A stretch of 64,000 nucleotides of DNA from positions 1 to 64,000 of the forward strand of contig FJUW01000033.1 in NCBI GenBank assembly GCA_900074885.1, read 5' to 3'. Shown here one piece after another: positions 12,457 through 24,184 of this stretch (the stretch's first letter is position 1; every line of letters starts with the position of its first letter). The stretch is from Rhynchosporium graminicola. Its lineage: Eukaryota; Ascomycota; Leotiomycetes; Helotiales; Ploettnerulaceae. A program made the position numbers and the translations under genes. A model generated the notes under the pieces. It ran no database searches. It worked only from the letters and a program-made list of their open reading frames with translations, and was not told the origin of the DNA.

Positions 12457-14024
12457 GGGTTCCGCAGTCGAAGTAGTAAGGCGTTTTAGCGCGGAGGAAG
12501 TACTAGCTTATACTAAGGTAGAGGTATATATATATAATATAGGAGTAGTTTATTAAGGGGCTAAGCTTAAGGACTAGTAAGGAGTAGAACTAGTAGCAGT
12601 TATAGTAGTAATAATAGGCTTATAATACTATACTAAAGTAGTAGCTTTCTCAGAATAAGTATATTCTGAGTTATAATAATACTTAGTATTAAAAGAAAGT
12701 AAGGATCTAACTATAGAAGTATAATCCTTATTTTATATTAGTTTAATAATAAAAGTTAAAGCGCGTAAGGATAGTATAATCTTATCTTATATATAGAAGA
12801 ACTATTCTTTCTTTTTAACTTTACTTTAAATAATAGCGCTTTGAAATTAATTACGAAACTCAGCGAAAGTCTCGCGAGTATAGCTAAGTTATTATATCTC
12901 TAAGTAATAGAAAGCGTTATAGTAGTTATCTTCTTCTAAACTAGTAAGAAAGTTCTTCTCTAATAAGGAGATTATTTTATTACTAGTCTTAAACTTATTA
13001 GCTAAGTACTAAGGCGTAAGATACTCCTTAGCTAATCTAGTAACTAGTTCCTATACGAGAACGCGCTAGGAGAAATCCGTAGGGTAATAGTTAGCGTTTA
13101 TAGCTAGCTAGTCTCGTATCGATACTCTCTATTAAAGGAAAGTAAAGTCCGATCTATTATCTAAGGGCAAGATCTTCTTAGTAAGATAAGACTTCCTAAG
13201 GCGTAACTCTACTAATTCGACGCTAAGGGAGAGAGATAGTTTATTAAGAATAGTATCCTCTCTTTTAGTACTATATATTAGAATAGAGTTTATTAGCTTA
13301 TTAAACTCTAGAATACGCGGAGATTATAGTATTAGTTCTAATAGGAGAGTCGAAGATAAGTAAGGGACCCCTATAAGGAACTTATCTTATATAGAGATTA
13401 GTCTATCTATAGTATTTTCTAGAGAGTTATTCTTTTCCTCTTAATCTACTATTTATTATAAGAGAGAATAGATTAAGTTCGAGTCACTTATAATAATAGG
13501 AGTACTTAGCGATTATACTCCTAGGGAATTTCGCTTTTATTTTCCTTTCTCTCTTAGTTAGTACTTCTTTAATAAGGTATTAATATTCTCTAGTATAAGA
13601 GATATTTAGAGTAAGGAAGAGTATAATAGATTAGGTTTAGAGGTAGAGCAGGGGAGATCGCGTTAAGGTCCTCTAGAACTAGAGGAGTCTCTAGTTTATT
13701 AGTTAGGAGCTATAATAATAGCTTAAAAAGAGGTATATTAGAGCTATTTCAGTAGCGATATATAGAAATTAAAGTTCTAGGGTATTTATTATACTTTCTT
13801 TAAAAGTCTATCTATAATTCCTTTATATTAAGGGGGTTATTAAAAGAGCGTTAGCGAAGACCTCCTCTATTATACTATTTATAATAAGCTAAATTAAACC
13901 CTAATTTATAGCTATCCGAGAGATCTCTAGTATCTTAGCTATATGCGAGTAGTTATCGAATAACTAACTTAGTAGTAAGATATTATAGTAAGCTATCTCT
14001 AGCTATCTTGATCTTTTTATTTAA

Positions 14025-14292
14025 TATAATAATATAAGACTCGAGGCGGTATATAAGTAAGAATAAATAAATAGGGAGACTAAGAGCGATCTTATATAAT
14101 CTATTATAAAGGAAATAAAAAGATAAGGAAAGAAGAAGAAGAGAGATAGAGTATAAGGTACCTTATATATATATATTAGTACTAGTCCGATACTATACTG
14201 AGTCAGATACTAGTTCTGCCGGGATACTTATGAACTTAGGCCCTAGTATCTATCCTTCTTCTCATATGACCTTCAGGTGAGCTGTCGTCACA
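14025..14292 (-). repeat. 5' LTR of element A (268 bp)
   Basis: Inverted partner of 9507-9774. In the minus sense it starts TGTGACGACAGC, contains a TATA run (about 14163-14176) and ends TATATTATTATA. It abuts element C at 14293. Confidence 0.85.
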
Positions 14293-16450
14293 CCTTAGCG
14301 AATTCAGATACGATAGTAGGCGTTTTATAAGTCTAGTTTAGTAAATACTCTAGTATCCCGGAGCTTATCTAGCGTTTCGCTGATTAATAGTAGAGAGTAC
14401 TAATCCTTAATTATAATTTTATTTAGAGCCCGGTAATCGATATATAATCGAAGGCTATTATCTTACTTAAGTATAAAAAGAATAAGTGTACTTATAGGAC
14501 TCTTACTCTTCCTTATCTAACTTTTCGCTTCTGATAAGTCAAGGTATTCCCAGAGAACCTCTAGTTCCTTCTCGGAGAGGTTATAGATTAGAGAATAAGA
14601 TATTTTTAATCTTAGTTCTAACTCGATAGCGTATTAATAGCCCTCTAATAGAGGTAGCTCGCTTCCTTTCTCCTTAGAGAATACGTCCTTAAAGTTACTA
14701 TATACGAAGGGAATAGTAAGCGTATCGCCGGTATCTATCTAGCGTATTATATATAAGTTAGGTATTATAGCGTATATAAGAGATTTCTATTTATTAATAA
14801 GAGTTATAAAAGCTCGAGGTACTATAATATTAAGGCTATCGGAGTCCTTTAAATTATAAGGGAACTTCTACTACTTATTCTTAAAGCTGATCCGAGGATC
14901 TATATCCTCTAACTATAGCTACCCTAATATCAGGTCTATACCTAGCATATCGATAACTCTTAGCTGAAGAGTATCGATTCTGGTTTATCTAATCGAATCG
15001 GCTATCTCTACTTAGGCGACTATAATACTAAAGATAACGCTTTTATTCTATAAAAGTATCTAGAAAGTCCTTAGTCTTTCGCTAGTAAGTTTAAGCTTAT
15101 ATTCTTTAGTAACTAGTCTTAATATAAAGTTATCTTCTGCTCTATTATTAATAAGGGTAATTATTAATTTCTACTTACCTTAGGATAGAATCTTTATTTA
15201 GATTTCTATCTTATTATCTAGTAAACCTAGCTTAGACGTAGAAAATACTACGAGTTATAGCTTTCTCTAGCGTTTATCTTTAGTATTACTAGTATTTGAT
15301 TTTAGATAGTTTAGAGAGATATATCTATATTTATTATAAGAGTAGTACTAAACCTTAGAGATATCTTATCTCGCTAGTCGCTCTCTAATAGATATGTTAT
15401 TTAGATATCTTCTCTCTTCTTATCTTTATTAGCTCTAGTCTCGTCGATCGTTAGTTCTTTACTAGTACTTATACGAGTTATCTTTCTTCGCGTTTAACTC
15501 CTTATATTTCTACTTTTTAAGTTCCCTTTATCTTTTATTACTATTAGTATCTCTAGATAGAGTATAAGTCTCTTAAAGAGTAATAGTAGAAATAACTTAG
15601 TCTCGGGTCTAAAGTCTATTAGCTTAACTATTCTCGAAAATTTTCTAGCGAATCTCTAAGCGGATCTTATTAAATAAGATATCTTATAATTAACGCTTAA
15701 TAAAGGGTTTAAGTTATTCCTCTTTTTCTTTAAGGTAATTTATGAACTCTCTAATTAGTTAACTTAGCTTTAAGCGAGCGTTCTCGTAAGCCTATAAGTT
15801 AGCTACTTTTCGTAAGATAAGGAGTAGCTAGAGATTCGCTAGGAACTCTTTAATAACTTTCTTAAGTTATCTCGTAAAGAGTATCTAGGGTATACTTCTT
15901 AAACTTTTCCTAAGCGTTCGCTAGTTCCTTACGGAGTAGTATTACTACTTATTTAATCTTAACGAGATTAGTTAAGTACTCTTTAGTATTATAGTCGAAG
16001 ACTCGGTTATAAGCCTATAAGTACTTAGTAAGCTCTCTTTAGCTCCTGCTCTTATATTCCGGTAGAATTATATATTTACTTTTATCCTAGTAAGGAATTA
16101 GTAATTCTTTAAGAGCTACTAATCGACTAGTATCTCTCTCTATACTTAGGGTAAGGTCTCTAGATATATGAGCTTAGTAGAGTCGTACTCTTATAGTAGC
16201 TTCTAGAGGGTATTAAGTAAGGTCTTCGCTAAATATTTATTAGTACTTAACTATAAGGTTATCTAGGATATCGTTCTATTTCTTTAGCGATTAGAGTTTC
16301 TCTTATAGAACTAAAAGGTTATCTACTAGTATATCGCTAGGTATTATCTAGGCTCTAATAGAGTCGTCTTAAAGTATAGGTCGGGTTAATATAGTAGAGG
16401 ATTCTCTGCTTTAAGCTATTATAACTATTTAAGCTAACGTTAAGTAAAAG
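14293..16450 (-). mobile_element. Element C: RIP-degraded gypsy fragment hosting elements A and D
   Basis: The minus strand between about 14520 and 14310 reads a different gypsy RT (LRLYIDYRALNKIIIKD, then LLLINETLDKLRDTRVFTKLDL, stop, NAY) which stops abruptly at the edge of element A's LTR. Protease- and gag-like territory would lie rightward (14.6-16.4 kb); I see no intact motif there. Element D interrupts it at 16450/16451, and the remainder should resume at 22001, where the AT-rich sequence fades out within about 100 bp. No LTR of C is identified in the window, so both ends are uncertain. Confidence 0.7.
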
Positions 16451-16628
16451 TATGGCAAGGTTACGTTGATCTTCAGAGTAAGGCATAGAGTAGTTGAATG
16501 ATGTTGGTTGTATTACAGTACTAATTACTAAGGAGAGTCGACAGAAGATATTATCTAGGAATATCCGCACGGACCATACACGTGACTACAGTCACCTAAT
16601 CCATGCCAAGACTCATATCCTCGCAACA
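16451..16628 (-). repeat. LTR of element D (3' LTR in element sense)
   Basis: A 178-bp direct repeat matching 21818-21995 without length change; differences are transitions. The terminal CAACA is preserved and the opposite end reads TATGGC. Preceded by AAAAG. Confidence 0.92.
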
Positions 16629-17810
16629 TACCCCTCTATAGAGATACTATAAAGTCAGTAACTTCTATAAGTATAAGTGATCTAATTTCTTCTATAATTA
16701 GTCGATTATACTATCGTATGCGTACGTATAGTAATACCCCTAGAGACTAGAACTATGCCTCGATATCACGTGAACTAGATAAACCCTAGGTTCCGTAATT
16801 CCTTTAAGATAGTCTACCTTCCTAATTAATATCTACACCCCTTATTCTAGGTGTAAAACAGTTATATTCAGCATTACTATAAAGGCCTTAAGGTCTTATA
16901 AGCTAAGTAGTTTAATAAAACCGTCTGCCGCGTTCTCTTTTAAGAGTATATACTAAGAGTCTAAATAATCTCTAGCGACCTCCTGGCGAAAGTAGTAGAA
17001 TTTGATATCGATATACTTAGTACACTAGTGTAATTCAGGGTTCTCTAATAGAGATAAAGCTCCCTAATTATCGCACTATATCTCTATACTCCTAGAGTCT
17101 AGCTTATTATAGCCTAGCTCCTTCAGTACTTAGCGTATCTATAATGCTTCTCTAGTAAAGGCGCATATAGCTATATACTCTGCTTCTATAGAAGTAAGAG
17201 CTATAGTAGTCTATCGCTTTGAAATTACTAAGAAAACACCTCCTATAAGGAAGAAACACACTCCGGTATACGACACTCTGTCGATTCGGTTACCGGCCTA
17301 ATCAGAGTCGCAGAAACCTCTTAATTTCATCTTCTCTCTATTAGTAACGTCTCCTCTGTAAGTCGTAGCATAATACTTCGTACCTTATAAGTACGTAAGT
17401 ACTCTCTTAGCGCTCGCAAGGTATTAAGGTAATAGATTTATTAGAAATTATAATAGTATAGAGTAGTAGTATAATATATCCCAGCGAGTATAAGCTAGGT
17501 ACTATAAACTACCGTAAAGCTATTGATATAGCTTGATTTCTTATAGAGTAGCTACTCCCTTGAATTTAACTATAGAAACCTCTGAACTAGTAGTAAAAGG
17601 CGTATTAGCGCTCTTATAGTTAGTTATTCTAAATCGATCTAATATCTTATCGATATACGTATCTTAGTAAAGAGAAATCGTCTTCTTCTTTCTATCACGT
17701 ATAATTCTGACTCTAAGGAAGTACTTAGCTAGTCTAGCTAGAAGTATATCGAACACAGTAAGAAGCTTTACTTTAAGCTCTTTAAGTACTAATCTAGCCT
17801 TTAAGATAAC

Positions 17811-17846
17811 TAGAAAATCGTTAATATAAGTAACGATAATAATCTT
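17811..17846 (-). pseudogene. Copia RT catalytic motif remnant of element D
   Basis: The minus strand reads KIIIVTYINDFL. The copia family has VYVDDxL-type residues at this site; the first aspartate is replaced by asparagine. It identifies superfamily and direction. Confidence 0.8.
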
Positions 17847-19679
17847 AGTCTTTCTATTAATATATACGTAATTATCAGTCTCTAAAGGTACAAAAAGATA
17901 ATACCGAACTCCTTACGTAAGGTCTCTTACCAGAGATATAGTAACTACTTTAGGCTATATAGAGCCTTTAGTAAGAGTATATATTCCTTGTCTATGAGTC
18001 TACGCCTAAATTATCTATAAAATAGCGGTAATTTAATGTATATTTAGGTATTAGCTTCACTATATAAGAAAGCTATAACTATATTAAACTGTTCGACTTC
18101 TAAGTCGTATTTAGCTGCAATTACTAAGGCTATCTTCTAAGTAGAAGATTTATAGACTCTAGCGTACGTTTAATCGTAATTATAACTAAATCGCTAAGTA
18201 TAATCTTGAACTATAAATCTGACTTTATATTTGTTAATCTTTCCGTTCATATCTCTCTTTATCTTGAAAACTAGACGAGAACCTAGTACTCTGCACCCTT
18301 TTAGCCTATTAGAGCGACTTATAGTCTTCTAAGTCGACTTCTCTTTAAGAGATTAGTACTCCTTAATAACCGCCTTCTTCTATTCTAGCTAATTAGATCT
18401 CTTTATAGCCTGATCTAAGGTAGTCGGATTATCTAAAAATAGCGACTCTTCTTAAGCCGTATGAAAGGCGAGTCGATACTGACTAGTACTCTCTATCTCT
18501 TCTTCTAATAGAGAGATAGTATGAGAGTAGCTGTTATTTAGTTCTAGGGTTGCCTCAGGCGTCGAATTTAGAGTCGGATTATTACGGCCAGAGCGTGTAG
18601 CCCTAAGGACGTACTCCGGCATATAGTTCTTGGATCCAGGAGGCCTACCACGCTTCTTTTATATAGTAATTTACTCCGGAATATCGACTTCTAGTACTAG
18701 AACTTCGTTTGTAACTATAGACTCGGCATCTTCCGTACTATCGATTTCGACTTCGGACTCCTTGTCTTAGCTTATGATACCTGTATCAGAAGTAGTACCG
18801 GTAACTTCAGCGTTACCGGTAACTTCGGCGTCCTGATTTTAGCTCAAATTATCGATAGATTCACTCCTAGTTTAAGGTACTATTATAGCGTCTTCTTTAT
18901 AAGGTTCTATAACTAAACTATCTTTATCAAATCGTAGATAAGAGGTACGAACTACCTTTCTATTAACTAGGTATCTATAGATATTACAACCTTTAAATCC
19001 TACTAGAATACCCTTTTCAGCTCTAGGAGCTATCTTATAGCTCTAGACTCTCTTCTTCTTATTAATTAGTATAAAGACAAGATATCCTAATATATAGAGA
19101 TACTTAATAGAGGGAGTATAATTCACCCCTAGCTTAATATTATCCTAGAAGTACTTAAAAGGAGTCTTCCCTTTTACTCTTAAAGTAGAAGTAAGGTTAG
19201 CGATATATATATAGGCGAGTAGAATCTCCGACTACATATAGTCAGGTATATTCTGATCTACTATAACTATACGTACCTTCTCGATAATCATACGTATAGA
19301 GTATTTAGCTCTTCTATCTTACTCTAGAGTATACGGAGTAGACTCCTCTAGTAGCATTCTAAGGTAGTCGGTAAGCTCTTTTATCTAAGAGAGAGAGTAC
19401 TCCTTACTCCCGTTATATCTCTATACCTTAATTTTATAGTAATACTATATTTTAGCTAACTTAATTAGCTTTTGATTAGCTAGGTATATATCCGACTTCT
19501 TAGTATAAGTAAAAGCCTACTTTCCAATCGAATAGGCGCATGAGAAGATAGAGGCATAAGAGTAACTATTCAGACCCTTAGGTTTAAGGTATACTATATC
19601 TATATAGATTTTATCTATCGATCTAGTAGGTCGGGCACGTGCCGACACCTTATTAACCTTCCGAATAGGTCGGCCTTTC

Positions 19680-19927
19680 TCACATAGTACGCAAAGGCGA
19701 GTTCTACTAGTTACGTTAAAGCTAGCGTGACATATACGTCTGTGCTAAAGCTCTATATCGACTATAGCTTGCTCTACTGCTGCAGGTAAGCTTAAACCCG
19801 GAAGGCTAGCGTACCCTGCGCCGGAGGTCTCCTTAATAATAAACAGATCTTCGTTAATTATATAGATCTCCTTCTCCTTAGACGTATAGAGAACAGAACT
19901 ACGTAAATAACCTCCTAATTTATTCAA
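19680..19927 (-). pseudogene. GAG-pre-integrase/integrase start remnant of element D
   Basis: A 60-codon open frame ending VDIEL is followed by a stop and then HRRICHASFNVTSRTRLC. The family signature is L-W-H-x-R-x-x-H; the stop exactly replaces tryptophan (TGG to TAG), a textbook RIP mutation. Downstream cysteines fit the HHCC zinc-binding module of integrase. Confidence 0.7.
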
Positions 19928-20404
19928 TTTAGAACCGGAGTATAAGCAGACTGGAAACTACAGGATATATAGTATATTATAGCACTCTAATATACGTACT
20001 ATACTATCGGTCTTTATCACCTTAATCGTATAACTTCTAATCCCGGTAGAGCGTAATAGCTTATTAATAGTAAGTATATACTATAAATCGTCTCTTAGCG
20101 TATATAAAGTAAACTTAGAAAAGTCGTTAGATATATGCTCTATAGCGCCGGTATCGAAGAGCTATCGTGACTTATTATAGTAAGAGAATATAGCTATAGA
20201 AGCCGTAATAGTAGGGAAACACAGTAAAAGGGCTACGCCGAAGATACTACTATCATCGGAATCGTTATCCTTCTCCTTCTTCTTTCTATTACTAGTCTTC
20301 TTCTTATTAGACTTATTAGTCTTACTCTCTCCCTCCTTCTTCTTTAGCTATTCGATATACGAGATCTACTTCTTTCTAGACTTCTTCTTAAACTTCTTCT
20401 TCTT

Positions 20405-20635
20405 CTGTTTATTAATAATAAAACAATTCTCTAGAGTATACTTTAGCGATATCTATTTATAGTGCTTATAAGTCGGCCTAGTTTGATCTTTACTAGCCGG
20501 CTTAGTAGCTCCTCTACTGCTTCCTTTCTTAGGTATAGACTTATTACCGTATAGAGCTTGACCTGCTATCTTTCCAGTAGAGTCACTCGCTCTTGCCTCG
20601 TTTATAATATCTTTAATTAAACTAACTAAAGTCAC
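20405..20635 (-). pseudogene. Gag C-terminal remnant of element D
   Basis: Lysine/serine-rich frame of 60 codons ending TYKHYK, then stop, then ISLKYTLENCF. The arrangement looks like a zinc knuckle (C-K-H-C ... H ... C) in which cysteine and histidine codons turned into tyrosine. It lies between the pol relics and the 5' LTR, where gag belongs. Confidence 0.55.
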
Positions 20636-21805
20636 ACCTAATTTAGCCTTCTCGGTCGTATCTAGGTTATTACTAGAAGAAACTCTTAAGAGAGAACGTT
20701 ATCTTTCAGCCTATATAGGCTACTTCTATGAAACTACAGTAATAAACATAATTAGATACTATACCAGAGGTAGAGCTATTATTAAAGTCTCTAATTTAAT
20801 AATTAAGAGCTTAAAAGCGATAATAAACTTCTCTAAGGAGTTAAAATCGTTATATTAGAGCTTAACGTAATCTTATATAGCGTTATACACTAGTATATTA
20901 CTACCTCTTTCGTACTACGCCTATAAGGCCTCCTATATATCTAATACAGTAGTTTTACTAGTTATATACACGAGAGATCCGGCCTTGTAATTCAACGTGA
21001 TTACTAGCTTTATTTAACTCTCTCTAGACTCCTAATCTTACTACTTCTTAAGGGCTTTATCGTCGACCTTATCGTCCTATTCGTCTACCTCTTTAGGCAC
21101 GTAGTCACGCGATTTAATATTAAGAAACTTACTAATTCTATTAGTTTTAGTAATATTTAGTACTTTATCTCTCTGTTCCGTGTAGTTCTCTTCTCCCTTA
21201 AGCTTATAGCTATCTGCTAAGTTCAAAGATATAGAGCTACTTATCTTCTTGCGTTTATATAGCTCTTCTAGCGTAGTTATAGTAATAGGTTCCGATTCCG
21301 GGTCTTCCGGATCCTCTGGATAGTCCTAGGATATCGATTTAGTATCTGCAGGGGGTAAATCAGGTATATTTTAAGTCCTAGGGACTTAGGTGAGTTCTAG
21401 CGCTAGCGCGGAAGACTCTGCACCTCGAGATGCGATAATTTCGGAATCGTCGACTTTAACTACTATACGAGTACGAGTATTAAGTACTATATAGCTTATA
21501 TATAGTATTAAAGACTCTAAAGACTCTTCAATAGAGCTAGAGTTATCAGAGTACACTTCTTCGACTTCTTCTAATAATAGTAGCGTAAGTACGATAGCTG
21601 AAGAACTCTCTCCACTAGCACTCTACGCGACTATATTTACTATAGAAAGACGCGCCAGTTTAACTGACTATACGCGTATACTATACCTTAATCGGAAGCT
21701 CGCAACTTGAATCTCTACTCTTAGTACTAAGAAACAGTTCGACGCTTACTATCAAGAATCATAGTACTACTACTTCTTTAAGTACTACTCTACTTCTGGC
21801 TATCG

Positions 21806-21817
21806 GGGCTCATAACC
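21806..21817 (-). other. Primer-binding site of element D matching initiator tRNA-Met anticodon arm
   Basis: Immediately inside the 5' LTR the plus strand reads GGGCTCATAACC, which is the anticodon stem-loop of eukaryotic initiator tRNA-Met (CAT anticodon). The element RNA would therefore carry its complement and could be primed by a 5' half-tRNA, as established for Drosophila copia and some fungal copia elements. The exact abutment to 21818 supports the LTR boundary. Confidence 0.75.
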
Positions 21818-21995
21818 TATAGTAAGGTTACGTTGATCTTCAGAGTAAGGCATAGAGTAGTTAAATGATATTAGTTATATTACAGTACTAATTACTATGG
21901 AGAGTCGATAGAAGATATTATCTAGGAATATCCGCACGGACTATACACGTGACTACAGTCACCTGATCCATGCCAAGACCCATATCCTCGCAACA
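21818..21995 (-). repeat. LTR of element D (5' LTR in element sense)
   Basis: A 178-bp partner of 16451-16628; starts TATAGTAAGG where the other copy has TATGGCAAGG. Ends CAACA and is followed by AAAAG. Confidence 0.92.
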
Positions 21996-22044
21996 AAAAG
22001 TAATTAGAATATAATAATCACTTAGTACACTAAGGTAAATAGGT

Positions 22045-22135
22045 ATAATAGAATAGTAGAATAGTCGCTAGAGGTTCGCTAGTAATGATCTGGTTAATAT
22101 AGAAACTAATTACTAAGGAGGGAAGGTTCTTCCTT
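22045..22135. repeat. Possible partial LTR relic related to element D
   Basis: The stretch containing aatgatctggttaatatag and then actaattactaaggag resembles the middle of the element D LTR (16485-16540), including a 16-base exact match. No matching ends or duplication are visible. It marks the edge of the repeat island. Confidence 0.35.
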
Positions 22136-24184
22136 CCTCTCTAATTCTGAAATACAGGAGTGGGAGGCACTAGGCGCACAGACCTATTACAGTGCTTCAC
22201 TGAATCACTGAATAGCATTATTGTCAGTACTTGGCGCCACTCTCGATTTGCATCTATACCTCGGATTAGAATGGGCAAATAAGTGCAGTTACTAATGTTT
22301 TATATTGAAGGCTCCTTCTCCAACACAAAGTCCTCTCTGGGCCATCGATTAGAGGTAGCGCCATGCGTTTAATCTCACTGCAATTGTAAACGTAGTATAC
22401 GAGACAAATGAACACTTGCGTACGTACGCCTCAATCCATGTCTAAGCGAATTATACACAAAATCGGTCTATTGCCATACTGCAGGAAGTCGCTGATTTAG
22501 CATTCCACCTACAAGAGGCGAGCTCGCTTACTTTTCTGTAATGTAGATTTTGTTTGATACTTTGCACCGTCGGTTCAGCTCAGCAACATACAGTAGTTCC
22601 TAGGTCATTCAGGTTTGTTTAAAGGGTAGTATATGATAACCGTGGAATCAATCAATAGCCATCATCAACCATGTTGCAACATCCCGCTATAGTTTCAAAG
22701 GGGTATAGACTCAAGGGGAAATACTGTATGAGATCGCTGGTGATTTAGAGACATATAAGTACCTTGTTGAAAGACATGTTTGTTTAGCCGTTGAGATGAG
22801 CTTGAGATACGGAGTTCTGACTTCCTCTCTCAGATAGTTGACACTAGCCTTCAACAGCTATGAGTGCCATCTTCGTGATCTACTACACTTTGTAAGGTTC
22901 TACATCTAATCTAACTGCCGTATATTCAATATCAATCACTCTCTATCTGAAAATAGACCTTGTCCTAATAATGGTATCTTAGAAAAACGTGGCAATACTG
23001 CTGTACGTTTTTAGCTATACGAGTTACTGACTATCTAATCCTTCTCATTTGATGGTGGGATACTACGAACAAAGCCCCCAATGCGCAGAGACTCTAGCCA
23101 CCACCGACACAGCGAACACGCATACCAAGTTCTTCACGCCCGATTTCTTGGAAGGGTGTAGAAAACCAGTCGTACGGAGCTGATTCTTTTTTCGCTTTCT
23201 GTTGTTGGGGGATAGATGTTTTCATCGCTCATCAGAAAATTGGTCATAGCTCCGTTTCTATTTCTTGGGAGTCTCGTTATGGAGAGATGGTCCTGTGGAG
23301 TTCTTATTTCTGGCTGAAGGAGAAGATGGGGCTATGATGGGTGCCAGGCTAGATCAGCAGCATCCCCTTCTCTGAGACGGTTGTAAAGAAACCATCGCAA
23401 ACACTAGCTGGTATCGAAATCTGACACGGGAAGAAAACATGGGCTGTCTTAGGAGTTGATTCCTCTCTCATCTCCCCTCTCCCCTCTCTCCCCATTTCCT
23501 GACACAATTCCCCCACTTGACCAAACATAAACCCAAACCAAAGCACCAACACCCGCGCTCCTCCTCCCCCAGGTTCTGCTAGGGCGGGCACAGTATTCCC
23601 CCTCTTAAGCTCACCATCCTTCTGATGTGCATGCTCGCCTCCGTTGAAGCAGATAGCGAAGATATGCAAGCGTGCAAGGAGGCGTGGGGGAGAGAGAAAC
23701 ATGTTGACGTTTTCGATGGCCAGGTCCGTGGGTGGATGAGCATGAAAGGGGATTTGGGCTATGAGAGTGTCAGTGTGAGAGGGGAGAATGGAAGGGGGGT
23801 AATGAGGCGGTGAGTAAGTGGTTTGGGAAACACATTGATGGAGGGAGGGAAGGGGTAGAGGTGTAAGGGTTTGGGGTAAGGGGCGTTGAGAGAAAGGTGC
23901 GAAGACCAAGTTGAGATTTGATGACAGGAGTTTCAATAGATTCAGAGTCTCCCATCCCAGCCCAAATTTCAGACAGAGCGGATCAACAGATAAATGATTA
24001 CCATCTCTGACATTCTTGAACTTTGCGAGGATGTTATCACATATTCCAAAATGAGCCATAGGCAGACCGACCGTAAAGCCTTCATATTACGGAGATGTAA
24101 AGTATGCTCTCTACTATACAAAGGCGCGTTCCCCAAATTTCGTCATTCCCTTCGCCGTCCACCCCATACAAATGAAAAATGTTA
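22136..24184. other. Transition from repeat island to gene space, no supported gene
   Basis: Base composition returns to about balanced and CpA/TpG reappear. Open frames exist at 23349-24059 (236 codons, minus) and smaller ones opposite, but they are proline-rich low-complexity readings with no recognisable domain. This stretch probably includes the 3' untranslated region of PMT1. Confidence 0.5.

Larger units (their letters stand above)
9775..14292 (-). mobile_element. Element A: RIP-degraded gypsy retrotransposon, truncated by insertion of element B
   Basis: Minus-strand Ty3/gypsy relic with its 5' LTR at 14025-14292. Reading leftward: gag region about 13900-12470; a degraded CCHC zinc knuckle near 12408-12456 (YYSYR, stop, LSYIKLDY, with tyrosines at cysteine positions); RT start near 11155-10990 (ILFVKKADRGLRFYIDYRKLN); RT catalytic motif AYLDNILIYSE at 10776-10808 with D-to-N; RNase H and the beginning of integrase to 9775, where element B interrupts it. 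The rest of integrase and the 3' LTR should lie left of the window. A itself interrupts the RT of element C at 14292/14293. A and B share LTR length and sequence, so they belong to one family. Confidence 0.85.
16451..21995 (-). mobile_element. Element D: RIP-degraded copia retrotransposon with 5-bp target-site duplication
   Basis: Two direct 178-bp LTRs (16451-16628, 21818-21995) bound 5545 bp, flanked by exact AAAAG repeats (16446-16450, 21996-22000). The coding sense is minus. Ordered relics: a primer-binding site at 21806-21817; a gag with zinc-knuckle-like end near 20450 (YKHYK, stop, ISLKYTLENCF); GAG-pre-integrase near 19700-19750 (stop in place of W, then HRRICHASF); and the RT catalytic motif KIIIVTYINDFL at 17811-17846 (normally YVDD). 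A purine-rich GAGGGG lies just inside the left LTR (16632-16638). The largest surviving open frames (19745-19927 and 20453-20635) are about 60 codons, so it is dead. Confidence 0.92.

Noticed and set aside
16355..16570. 71-codon minus-strand frame at the element C/D junction
   Set aside because: Spans a transposon boundary and half an LTR; no gag or pol motif.
1..22000. Possibility of a CRISPR array or prokaryotic element
   Set aside because: The repeats are LTR pairs and inverted copies; there is no regular short repeat-spacer pattern and the organism is fungal.
23349..24059. 236-codon open frame on the minus strand
   Set aside because: Proline/leucine low-complexity reading with no domain, overlapping frames on the other strand, in the 3' flank of PMT1; probably chance.
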